Shown one piece after another: positions 1-6,193 of a stretch of 11,187 bases of DNA (position 1 is its first letter; every line of letters begins with the position of its first letter). The stretch covers positions 1-11,187 of the forward strand of contig JAKSDN010001342.1 of NCBI GenBank assembly GCA_022360075.1. Direction: 5' to 3'. The notes below the pieces were generated by a model. It saw only the letters and a list, made by a program, of their open reading frames with translations. It was not told the DNA's origin and did not search any database. This DNA is from Kiloniellales bacterium. GTDB taxonomy: Bacteria; Pseudomonadota; Alphaproteobacteria; Kiloniellales; JAKSDN01. Made by a program: the position numbers and the translations under genes.

Positions 1-539
1 GCGACACCCTGCTGCTGGCCGCCACCGGCCGGGCGAAGCACCCGCGGGTGGCCGCCGACTGCGGCCTGGGCGATCCCCTCGTCCGGGGCTTCGCCCGCGC
101 CCTCGACCAGCTCCTCATCGACCTCGCCCAGCAGGTGGTGCGGGACGGCGAAGGGGCGCGCAAGTTCGTCACCATCGCCGTCACAGGCGCCGCCTCGGGC
201 GGTGCCGCCCGGCGGATCGGCCTCGCCATCGCCAACTCGCCCCTGGTCAAGACCGCCATCGCCGGCGAGGACGCCAACTGGGGCCGCATCGTCATGGCCG
301 TCGGCAAGGCCGGCGAGCGGGCCGACCGGGACCGCCTGGCCATCTCCATCGGCGGCGTCGAGGTGGCCCGCGCCGGCGTCAGGGTCGAGGGCTATGACGA
401 GGCGCCGGTCGCCGCCCATATGCGGGGCAGCGAGATCGAGATCGCCGTCGACGTCGGCGTCGGCCGCGGCCGGGCGACGGTCTGGACCTGCGACCTCACC
501 CACGGCTACGTCGACATCAACGCGGACTACCGGACGTGA
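1..539 (+). CDS. argJ: ArgJ, bifunctional glutamate N-acetyltransferase / amino-acid acetyltransferase, 3' part only
   Basis: This is the C-terminal part of ArgJ, which moves the acetyl group from N-acetylornithine to glutamate and so recycles acetyl in arginine synthesis in the cytoplasm. The reading frame is already open at the left edge: the first complete codon is at base 3, so the start lies outside the window, and the GTG at 48 is internal. About 178 residues are visible. They belong to the beta chain, downstream of the self-cleavage threonine that family members use, which is not in the window. Diagnostic stretches are DTLLLAATG at the edge, the conserved block KFVTIAVTGA, NSPLVKTAIAGEDANWGRI, and the classic C-terminus DLTHGYVDINADYRT. 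It overlaps the next gene by 4 bases (GTGA), suggesting co-translation with mutT. Identity is firm; whether it is the mono- or bifunctional type cannot be told from this fragment. Confidence 0.96.
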   Translation, partial: DTLLLAATGRAKHPRVAADCGLGDPLVRGFARALDQLLIDLAQQVVRDGEGARKFVTIAVTGAASGGAARRIGLAIANSPLVKTAIAGEDANWGRIVMAVGKAGERADRDRLAISIGGVEVARAGVRVEGYDEAPVAAHMRGSEIEIAVDVGVGRGRATVWTCDLTHGYVDINADYRT

Positions 540-1000
540 GCGGCGGTGCCGCCGTCGACCGCGGCTGCTGGAACGCCCCCGAGCCGGCGCCCGGCGGCGC
601 GAAGAAGATCGTGCTGGTGGCGGCCGTCGCCCTCCTCGACACCGACGGCCGGGTGTTGCTGGCCCGCCGGCCCGAGGGCAAGGCCATGGCCGGGCTCTGG
701 GAATTCCCCGGCGGCAAGGTCCATGACGGCGAGACGCCGGAGCAGGCGCTGGTGCGCGAGCTGCACGAGGAGCTTGCGATCGACACGCGGCAGTCTTGCC
801 TGGCACCGCTCGCCTTCGCCTCGCACGCCTACGACGACTTCCACCTGCTGATGCCGCTCTTCGCCTGCCGGGTCTGGCGCGGCAGCGTCACCCCGCAGGA
901 GGGCCAGGAGACCGCCTGGGTCCGCCCGGCCCGCCTGCGCGACTACGCCATGCCGCCGGCCGACGAACCGCTGGTTGCGATCATTCGGGATTATCTCTGA
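536..1000 (+). CDS. mutT: MutT-type Nudix hydrolase (8-oxo-dGTP diphosphatase)
   Basis: This is a 154-residue Nudix protein of the MutT type, which removes oxidised 8-oxo-dGTP from the nucleotide pool. The Nudix box spans residues 60 to 82: G60, E66, then REL at 74 to 76 and EE at 78 to 79 supply the metal-binding pattern. The glycine normally near the end of the box is alanine here (A81), a mild departure that leaves the catalytic glutamates intact. The stretch GLWEFPGGK just before the box is typical of MutT. The GTG start at 536 overlaps the argJ stop by 4 bases, so translational coupling is likely. This start gives about 20 extra N-terminal residues compared with many MutT proteins; GTG at 611 (residue 26) would fit the core domain more tightly. 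No lipid, membrane or signal segment is visible. It is a typical full-length enzyme apart from the N-terminal extension. Confidence 0.93.
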   Translation: MSGGAAVDRGCWNAPEPAPGGAKKIVLVAAVALLDTDGRVLLARRPEGKAMAGLWEFPGGKVHDGETPEQALVRELHEELAIDTRQSCLAPLAFASHAYDDFHLLMPLFACRVWRGSVTPQEGQETAWVRPARLRDYAMPPADEPLVAIIRDYL

Positions 1001-1147
1001 GTGTCTTCAAGGCGAAGTTGGTTAGTTCATCGCATGTGGAGCCTGATACCGAGAGCCTCTCTCCCAGCCATTCCGGTTAAGATCTGAGGCCGCGTGACGG
1101 CAAAATCAGGCTGAGAAGACGTCAAAGACGAATAGGTGCAGGCTAAG

Positions 1148-1546
1148 GTGGCGAAGATCTTCATCTCGCACTCGTCAGCAGACACGTGGGTGGCCAAACA
1201 GATTGCCGACCACATTCGGCGGTGCGGCGCTGAGTGCTTTTTGGATGAAGCTGACATCGATCACGGCGACGACTTCGAGAGCAGGATTCTCGAAGCCGCT
1301 CAAGAATCGTCAGAGCTTCTCGTTCTGCTAACGCCTTGGGCAACGAACCGGCCCTATGTTTGGCTGGAGATGGGTGTATTCTGGGGAAGTGGAAAGCGGA
1401 TTGTAGCGGTCCTACATGGACTATCGGCAAAGGACCTTGCGCGGGACGAGCGAGCGCCAATCATGCTGAAGCGGACGGACTTGGTCTCTCTGAACGAGAT
1501 CGATACGTATTTCGAGCAGCTCAAGGCGCGGGTCGAGAAGGGCTAG
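1148..1546 (+). CDS. Small stand-alone TIR-domain protein, first of a tandem pair
   Basis: The protein is about 132 residues and consists almost entirely of one TIR domain. It opens with KIFISHSSAD (first strand and box 1). FLDEADIDHGDDF around residues 31 to 43 forms the BB-loop region, and LLVLLTPWA is the following strand. The motif VWLEMG places a glutamate at residue 74, where the catalytic glutamate of NAD-cleaving TIR domains sits. No transmembrane segment, signal peptide or second domain is present, so it is a cytoplasmic TIR-only protein. Known bacterial TIR proteins hydrolyse NAD or make cyclic-ADP-ribose-like signals, often in phage defence (Thoeris ThsB is one example); activity here is inferred. 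GTG 1148 is preferred because AGG lies 5 bases upstream and the protein then begins MAKIFISH, like related proteins. GTG 1136, just after an in-frame stop, would add 4 residues. The next TIR gene follows after 9 bases. Confidence 0.88.
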   Translation: MAKIFISHSSADTWVAKQIADHIRRCGAECFLDEADIDHGDDFESRILEAAQESSELLVLLTPWATNRPYVWLEMGVFWGSGKRIVAVLHGLSAKDLARDERAPIMLKRTDLVSLNEIDTYFEQLKARVEKG

Positions 1547-1555
1547 TGAACGGCA

Positions 1556-1963
1556 ATGACCAAGCACAATCCGAATGTCTTTCTGTCCTATAGCTACAAG
1601 GACCGTCATCTCGCCGACGTCCTGGTCCAGAGACTTCGAAAGCGCGATATCGACATCTGGACGGATCGACAGATCGAGCCGGGGGCTTCATGGCGTGACG
1701 AGATCCAGGAAGCTCTTGAACGGTCGAACACATTCGTCATCCTGATCACTCCTGAATCTCTGAGTTCGGACTGGCTTAACTTCGAGCTCGGCGTGGCGCT
1801 CAGCCGGGCGAAGCTTCAAGAGGCGACCGTGATCCCGGTGTTGATGGAGGGTGCCACAGCGGACTCGTTGCCGCCCTTGCTTCGGGATCGCGTTTACATC
1901 GACGCCAATGGGATGGAGGAGCCTGAGGTCGAGGAAGCCCTCAGAAAGGCTCTCGCCTCATAG
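1556..1963 (+). CDS. Small stand-alone TIR-domain protein, second of a tandem pair
   Basis: This is a 135-residue TIR-only protein. NVFLSYSYKD at residues 7 to 16 is the first strand and box 1. WTDRQIEPGASWRDEI at 35 to 50 is a textbook BB loop with the proline-glycine turn. FVILITPESLSSDW at 60 to 73 leads into WLNFELG, where E77 is the expected NADase glutamate. The C-terminal third is a normal TIR completion (VIPVLMEG, then a helix rich in glutamate). It differs markedly from its upstream neighbour, so the two are not a fresh duplication. ATG 1556 is the first start available because TGA at 1547 is in the same frame. The 9-base gap suggests one transcript with the first gene. No ThsA, SIR2, SLOG, Argonaute, protease or membrane effector gene is next to it. 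It may act with its neighbour or with a partner encoded elsewhere; the substrate is not known. Confidence 0.9.
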   Translation: MTKHNPNVFLSYSYKDRHLADVLVQRLRKRDIDIWTDRQIEPGASWRDEIQEALERSNTFVILITPESLSSDWLNFELGVALSRAKLQEATVIPVLMEGATADSLPPLLRDRVYIDANGMEEPEVEEALRKALAS

Positions 1964-2093
1964 CGGTTGGCCGACGAGCGAAATTGCCTCATCCATGCTG
2001 CATTGACCTTCAAGAGAGCGCTTGAGCGGCGTGCGAAACCTGCGTCAGGGTCTTTGGTGAATTGCTCACTGGCAGGCGGCACAGACCAAGGTG

Positions 2094-3023
2094 TCAGCTT
2101 TCCTTTCCTCCAGGCCCCGCCTTCTCCCCCGCCGTCACCTCCTCGACATCGAGCGCGTCGGCCAGGCGGGCGGCGGCGCTGCCCGGGCGCAGGGCCTTAG
2201 GTTGCGACTCGTGCGGGGCCCAGCCGGTGAGGTAGATCACCTGGAAGCTGGCCGGGATGCGGCCGTCGTCGTTCGCGGCCCGTTGTTCGTAGAGTGCGGC
2301 GGCGCGCAGCAGCGTGGCCCGCCGGCTGGCGCTGCGCCGCCGTGCCAGGACGGCGTTGCTTTCGCCCATGCCCCGCAGGTCGCGCATCAGCGCCAGCGCG
2401 TTCGGATAGGTCACGGTCAGGCTGTCGACATCGGCCATGGGCAGGGCGAAGCCGGCGCGCTGCAGCAGGGCACCGGCGTCGCGCAGCTCGGCGAAGGGTG
2501 AGACCCGGGGCCCCGCGCCGCCTTCCACCTCGAGCTCGGACTCCATCAAGGCGGCGCGCAGCTCGGACAGAGTCTCGCCGCCGAGCAGCGCCGCCAGGAA
2601 CAGGCCGTCCGGCTTCAGCGCCTGGCGGATCTGGATCAGGGCGCCGGGCAGGTCGTTGACCCAGTGCAGGCTGAGGCAGGAAATCACGAGGTCGAAGCTG
2701 GCCGGCGCGAAGGGCAGGGCTTCCTCGTCGGCCACCAGGGCGGGGCGCAGGCGGTGATGGGCGGCGGCGGCCATCGCGGCGGCGCAGTCGCTTTGGATCA
2801 GGGTCTCGACGCCGCCGCGGCCGCCCAGCAGTCGGCTGAGCGTGCCGTCGTGGCAGCCGAGATCGAGGGCGACGGGGAAATCCCGGCGAACGTCCGCCAG
2901 GCGGTCGGACAGCCGCTCGCCCACCTCCCGAAACAGGAAGTCGTGCGCGCCGAAGCCGGGCGCGGCCCGCTTGCGGTGGGCGCGCAGGGCCTTGCGGTCG
3001 AAGACCTGGATCGTTGCGGTCAT
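2094..3023 (-). CDS. NDUFAF5/BioC-like SAM-domain protein (probable complex I assembly factor)
   Basis: This is a 309-residue class I SAM-dependent methyltransferase fold. Motif I is VALDLGCHDG at residues 51 to 60. DLVISCLSLHWVNDLPGAL at 111 to 129 is the motif IV region, followed by LKPDGLFLAALLGGETLSELR at 136 to 156. The C-terminal stretch YLTGWAPHESQPKALRPGSA (264 to 283) resembles mitochondrial NDUFAF5, which hydroxylates an arginine of the complex I subunit NDUFS7. Bacterial relatives are often labelled BioC-like. I infer an assembly role for complex I rather than biotin synthesis, because no biotin genes are nearby. The open frame continues upstream to 3287 but would run through comF, so ATG 3023 is chosen; no strong ribosome binding site is seen. 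It is divergent from comF, with 79 bases between the starts, and its stop faces the second TIR gene. Confidence 0.87.
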   Translation of the reverse strand: MTATIQVFDRKALRAHRKRAAPGFGAHDFLFREVGERLSDRLADVRRDFPVALDLGCHDGTLSRLLGGRGGVETLIQSDCAAAMAAAAHHRLRPALVADEEALPFAPASFDLVISCLSLHWVNDLPGALIQIRQALKPDGLFLAALLGGETLSELRAALMESELEVEGGAGPRVSPFAELRDAGALLQRAGFALPMADVDSLTVTYPNALALMRDLRGMGESNAVLARRRSASRRATLLRAAALYEQRAANDDGRIPASFQVIYLTGWAPHESQPKALRPGSAAARLADALDVEEVTAGEKAGPGGKES

Positions 3024-3102
3024 CGGCTGACTATGCGTCAGCGCGGATGGAAGGCAAGGGCGTGGATTTGACAGCCCGTGGCGCGGCCCGCAGGCTCGGG
3101 CC

Positions 3103-3876
3103 GTGAAGCCATCGACCGCCAAACTCGCGACCGGACTCGTGGACCTGGGTTCGGGCCTTTCCGCCGCGGCGCTCAACGCGATCCTGCCGCCGCGCTGCAT
3201 TGCCTGCGGCATCACCGTCGAGCGTCCGGGCAACCTCTGTCCGGACTGCTGGGACGGCATGGACTTCCTGGCGCCGCCTTGGTGCACGGCCTGCGGCTTG
3301 CCATTCGAGTACGACCTGGGCGCCGAGGCGCTCTGCGGCGACTGCTCACGCGCACTACCGCCCTACGCGCGGGGCCGGGCCGTCATGGCCTACGACGAGG
3401 CCAGCCGGCGTCTGCTCCTGCGCTTCAAGCACAGCGACCGGACCGACGCTGCGCCGGCCTTCGCGGCTTGGATGGCGCGGGCCGGGGCCGCCTTGGCCGA
3501 AGAGGCCGAGCTGATCGTGCCGGTGCCGCTGCATTGGACCCGGCTGTTCCGACGCCGCTACAACCAGGCGGCCCTGCTCGCGCTCGCGTTGGGCCGGCGC
3601 TGTGACAAGCCTGTCGTCACCGACCTGTTGCTGCGGCGCCGGGCAACGCCCTCTCAGGGGCGGCTCTCGCGCTCCGCCCGCGCGCGCAACGTGGCCGGCG
3701 CTTTCGCGGTCAAGCCCGCGCGCCGCGCGCGGCTGCGCGGCCGTCGCGTGCTGCTGATCGACGACGTCATGACGACGGGCGCGACCCTCGAGGCCTGTAG
3801 CCGTGCATTGCTCGCGGGTGGGGCGGGGGCGGTCGATGTGCTGGTCCTGGCGCGGGTGCTGCGCACGTCCGCCTGA
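3103..3876 (+). CDS. comF: ComF family phosphoribosyltransferase-like protein
   Basis: This is a 257-residue ComF protein. The N-terminus has four CxxC pairs at residues 32/35, 46/49, 61/64 and 78/81, forming zinc-ribbon modules. The C-terminal half is a type I phosphoribosyltransferase fold with VPVPLHWTRLFRRRYNQA (139 to 156) and the PRPP-binding loop LLIDDVMTTGAT (217 to 228). In naturally competent bacteria ComF (ComFC) helps bring transformed DNA into the cytoplasm; its exact reaction is not settled. Many non-competent alphaproteobacteria also keep one, as here beside grxC. The start is GTG 3103. It follows the divergent methyltransferase start and has only a weak CAGG ahead of it. LPPRCIACG at 28 to 36 matches the usual family opening, so the true start could only be slightly later. 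Confidence 0.93.
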   Translation: MKPSTAKLATGLVDLGSGLSAAALNAILPPRCIACGITVERPGNLCPDCWDGMDFLAPPWCTACGLPFEYDLGAEALCGDCSRALPPYARGRAVMAYDEASRRLLLRFKHSDRTDAAPAFAAWMARAGAALAEEAELIVPVPLHWTRLFRRRYNQAALLALALGRRCDKPVVTDLLLRRRATPSQGRLSRSARARNVAGAFAVKPARRARLRGRRVLLIDDVMTTGATLEACSRALLAGGAGAVDVLVLARVLRTSA

Positions 3877-3965
3877 GCCCGGACCGCCGGCCGCGCTTAA
3901 CAAACCGGCCGATTGGGCCTAAATAGGAAACGATCCAATGAACGACAGGCCGCGCCGTCGGTCCG

Positions 3966-3970
3966 AAGGA
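3966..3970 (+). promoter_or_regulatory. Ribosome binding site fixing the grxC start
   Basis: AAGGA (within CGAAGGA) lies 8 bases before ATG 3979. The open frame reaches back to 3913, but the 22 extra residues are basic and unlike glutaredoxins, so this site decides the start in favour of 3979. Confidence 0.7.
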
Positions 3971-3978
3971 ACGATAAT

Positions 3979-4242
3979 ATGGCTCATGTAGAGATCTACT
4001 CCAGCATGCTCTGCCCCTTCTGCTATCGGGCGAAGAAGCTGCTCGACAGCAAGGGCATCGCCTACGACGAGACCGACGTGCTGATGCATCCCTCGAAGCG
4101 GGCCGAGATGGTCGAGCGCGCGCAGGGCCGCACCTCGGTGCCGCAGATCTTCATCAATGGCCAGCACGTCGGCGGCTCGGACGAGCTCCATGCGCTCGAC
4201 GCGCAGGGCGAGCTCGATCCTCTGCTCGAAGCCGTGACGTGA
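3979..4242 (+). CDS. grxC: Glutaredoxin 3 (GrxC type)
   Basis: This is an 87-residue dithiol glutaredoxin, the usual family length. The active site CPFC is at residues 12 to 15, after the opening strand HVEIYSS. SVPQIFINGQHVGGSDEL supplies the cis-proline and the glutathione-binding GGSDEL segment. It reduces protein disulfides and glutathione mixed disulfides in the cytoplasm using glutathione, and can serve as a hydrogen donor to ribonucleotide reductase. The start is fixed by a good ribosome binding site 8 bases upstream. Its stop overlaps the next gene's GTG by 4 bases, so the downstream Nit-type amidase is probably translated from the same message. The 102 bases between comF and this gene may hold a promoter, but I could not identify one with confidence. 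Confidence 0.96.
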   Translation: MAHVEIYSSMLCPFCYRAKKLLDSKGIAYDETDVLMHPSKRAEMVERAQGRTSVPQIFINGQHVGGSDELHALDAQGELDPLLEAVT

Positions 4243-5096
4243 GCCAGGCCTTCACCGCCGCCTGCATCCAGGTCACTTCCGGCCGCGACCCGGCCGCCAA
4301 CGTCGAGACCGTCTCCGCCAAGGTACGGGCGGCGCACGCCGGCGGCGCCGATTTCATCATGACGCCGGAGACGACGGACATGATGGAACCGCGGCGCAAG
4401 CTCGGTTTCGAGAAGGCGCAGCCTGAGGCGACGCACGAGGCGCTGGCGGCCTTCCGGACGCTCGCCGCGGAGCTTGAGGTCTGGCTGCTGCTCGGCTCCT
4501 TGGTCGTGCGCCAGAGCGAGGATCGCCTGGCCAACCGCTCCTTCCTGATCGATCCGAAGGGCGGCATCGCCGCGTGCTACGACAAGATCCATATGTTCGA
4601 CGTCGACGTGCCGGACGGCCAGACCTATCGGGAGTCGAAGGCCTATCGGCCCGGATCAAAGGCGGTCCTGGCCGATCTGCCTTGGGGCCGCTTGGGTATG
4701 ACGGTCTGCTACGATCTGCGCTTCCCGGCGCTCTACCGCAGCTTGGCCCAAGCTGGTGCCGACTTCCTGACCGTGCCCTCGGCTTTCACGCGGGTGACGG
4801 GCCAGGCGCATTGGCACTGCCTGCTGCGGGCACGAGCGATCGAGACCGGCTGCTTCGTCTTCGCCCCGGCCCAGTGCGGCGAGCATGCCGAGGGGCGCCA
4901 GACCTATGGCCATTCCCTGATCGTCGCCCCTTGGGGCGAGGTCTTGGCCGACGGCGGCGAAGAGCCGGGAATCGTCACGGCGCGGATCGAGCCGGCCAAA
5001 GTCGCCGAGGCGCGCGCCATGATCCCAGCACTCGGCCACGACCGCGTGTTCAGTCCGCCTATCATGGCCGCACCGCTGCGCGAGGCCGGCGAATAA
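4239..5096 (+). CDS. Carbon-nitrogen hydrolase, Nit1-like (probable deaminated glutathione amidase)
   Basis: This is a 285-residue member of the nitrilase superfamily with the full catalytic triad: E44 in MTPETTDMM, K116 in CYDKIHMFDVDVPDG, and C157 in GMTVCYDLRFPALYR. YDVDVPDG-type spacing, PSAFTRVTGQAHWHCLLRARAIET (180 to 203) and YGHSLIVAPWGEV (223 to 235) resemble animal NIT1 and bacterial deaminated glutathione amidases, which remove a faulty deaminated form of glutathione made by transaminases. The GTG start at 4239 overlaps the grxC stop (GTGA). There is no separate ribosome binding site, so translation is probably coupled. Being coupled to a glutathione-dependent glutaredoxin fits a glutathione repair role; that part is inference. 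Other Nit-family substrates (omega-amidase activity) remain possible. Its end is 6 bases from the convergent methyltransferase stop. Confidence 0.91.
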   Translation: MSQAFTAACIQVTSGRDPAANVETVSAKVRAAHAGGADFIMTPETTDMMEPRRKLGFEKAQPEATHEALAAFRTLAAELEVWLLLGSLVVRQSEDRLANRSFLIDPKGGIAACYDKIHMFDVDVPDGQTYRESKAYRPGSKAVLADLPWGRLGMTVCYDLRFPALYRSLAQAGADFLTVPSAFTRVTGQAHWHCLLRARAIETGCFVFAPAQCGEHAEGRQTYGHSLIVAPWGEVLADGGEEPGIVTARIEPAKVAEARAMIPALGHDRVFSPPIMAAPLREAGE

Positions 5097-5102
5097 CGCC
5101 CG

Positions 5103-5648
5103 TCAGGTTGCCGCGTCCTCGGTCTCGCGAGTAGCGCAGATCCTCTGCACGGCGGCGGGCCGAGGCACCTCGACGATCAGATCCTCATAGGCGATCACCC
5201 GCAGGTGGCCGCGCACCGCGTCCAGCAACTCGCCGGGCTTGAGCAGGAAGTCCGGGTTGCTCGGACGGCCGAAGCGCTCGTTGCCGCGTGCGAAGGTCTC
5301 GTAGATCAGCAAGCCGCCCGGCGCGACGGCCGCGACGATCGACGGCAGGAGCGGCCGGAACAGGTAGTTGGTCACCACCACCGCGGCGAAGCGCCGCTCG
5401 CCGAGCGGAAAGGCACGGCCGTCTTCCAGGTCGGCCTCGATGCGCTCGAGCGCGCTTTCCGGCCCGCCATCGGCGAGCTGCGAGAGGTCGCTGTCGACGG
5501 CGGTGACCGGATGGCCGCGGTCGAGGAACAGGCGCGTATGGCGCCCGCCGCCGCAGGCGAGATCGAGCACCGGGCCACCCTCCGGCACCAGCGGCGCGAA
5601 GCGCTCGACCCAAGGGGACGCCATCTTAAGTGATTGATGCTGTTTCAT
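5103..5648 (-). CDS. TehB-like class I SAM-dependent methyltransferase
   Basis: This is a 181-residue single-domain methyltransferase. Motif I is PVLDLACGGGRHTR (26 to 39) and the acidic residue binding the SAM ribose is in TAVDSD (49 to 54). AVVVTNYLFRPLLPSI (89 to 104) and PGGLLIYETFARGNERFGRPSNP (110 to 132) cover motifs IV and V. The GNERFGRP...PDFLLKPGELL segment is shared with a large family of uncharacterised proteobacterial proteins related to TehB. The natural substrate is not known. ATG 5648 is taken as the start; a second ATG at 5624 would remove 8 residues and begins nearer the core fold. It is convergent with the Nit gene and divergent from the DUF1178 gene, with a 126-base gap between starts where I saw no convincing promoter. 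Confidence 0.86.
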   Translation of the reverse strand: MKQHQSLKMASPWVERFAPLVPEGGPVLDLACGGGRHTRLFLDRGHPVTAVDSDLSQLADGGPESALERIEADLEDGRAFPLGERRFAAVVVTNYLFRPLLPSIVAAVAPGGLLIYETFARGNERFGRPSNPDFLLKPGELLDAVRGHLRVIAYEDLIVEVPRPAAVQRICATRETEDAAT

Positions 5649-5774
5649 TTTACCGAGTGCTTCCGGGGAAAGACCGCTGTCCAGAACTTGCCTTGAACCT
5701 TGCGCTCCACCATGTCTCGCGATAGGCCTTTATGACGCTTTGGCGACAGGACCAAGGGACGAGCCGTAGAAGCG

Positions 5775-6185
5775 ATGATTCTTTACAACCTCAAATGCCG
5801 GAAAGACCATCATTTCGAGGTCTGGTTCCGGGACAGCGAGGTCTACGAGACTCAGGTCGCGGCGGGGGAGCTGCGCTGTCCTGTCTGCGGCTCGAAGAAG
5901 GTGGCCAAGGCGCTCATGGCTCCGCGCGTGGCCCGTGGTGGCGGCCAAAGTGACCTGGAGAAGGCCGCGAAGATGCGCCAAGGCCTCGTCGAGTTGCGCA
6001 AACAGGTCGAGGCGAATTGCGACTACGTCGGCCCGTCCTTTGCCGAAGAGGCGCGCAAGATCCACTACGGCGAGACCGAGGAGCGCAACATCTACGGCGA
6101 GACCTCGGCCGACGAGGCCAAGGCGTTGGACGACGAGGGCGTCAAGGTCCAGCGCATCCCCTGGGTCCCGACGGACAATTCCTAA
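5775..6185 (+). CDS. DUF1178 family zinc-ribbon protein of unknown function
   Basis: This is a 136-residue protein of the DUF1178 family, common in alpha- and betaproteobacteria and without a known function. It opens MILYNLKCRKDHHFEVWF, with C8 and nearby histidines, and has a second half-site CPVC at residues 35 to 38, suggesting a small zinc ribbon. The C-terminal half (HYGETEERNIYGETS at 97 to 111, then IPWVP at 128 to 132) is the family's conserved tail; the middle is a charged helix (DLEKAAKMRQGLVELRKQVEAN, roughly 60 to 81). There is no membrane or signal segment. It starts at ATG 5775 with only a weak ribosome binding site. It is convergent with ubiG, with 8 bases between stops and no obvious terminator. 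Nearby respiratory and redox genes do not define its job. Confidence 0.92.
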   Translation: MILYNLKCRKDHHFEVWFRDSEVYETQVAAGELRCPVCGSKKVAKALMAPRVARGGGQSDLEKAAKMRQGLVELRKQVEANCDYVGPSFAEEARKIHYGETEERNIYGETSADEAKALDDEGVKVQRIPWVPTDNS

Positions 6186-6193
6186 GCGAACTT

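Larger units (their letters stand above)
1001..2093. other. Low-GC segment carrying the TIR gene pair, probable insertion
   Basis: Hand counts of 60-base lines give 32/60 GC at 1081, 34/60 at 1141, 34/60 at 1741 and 32/60 at 1981. Counts outside are 45/60 at 121 and 43/60 at 7441. The drop begins right after the mutT stop and ends right before the minus-strand methyltransferase stop. The 147 bases before the first TIR gene and the 130 bases after the second hold no gene or RNA I recognise. I saw no integrase, transposase, tRNA or clear flanking direct repeat, so the transfer mechanism is unknown. Acquisition by horizontal transfer is an inference from composition and gene content. Confidence 0.5.

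Noticed and set aside
2009..2026. TCAAG...CTTGA hairpin after the TIR pair as a terminator
   Set aside because: The stem is only 5 bases and no T-run follows.
1001..2093. Complete Thoeris system
   Set aside because: TIR proteins are present but there is no ThsA-like SIR2/SLOG or membrane effector gene in the window, and neither TIR can be assigned to ThsB from sequence alone.
1967..2200. 77-codon plus-strand open frame after the second TIR gene
   Set aside because: Its second half overlaps the methyltransferase gene and is proline/arginine-rich; no family resemblance and no ribosome binding site.
3024..3287. N-terminal extension of the minus-strand NDUFAF5-like gene
   Set aside because: The extra 88 residues overlap comF on the other strand and resemble no family; ATG 3023 gives a normal protein.
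5687..5715. Heat-shock (RpoH) type promoter before the DUF1178 gene (CTTG boxes then CACCATGT)
   Set aside because: The -10 element matches the alphaproteobacterial consensus poorly and several CTTG copies give conflicting spacings.
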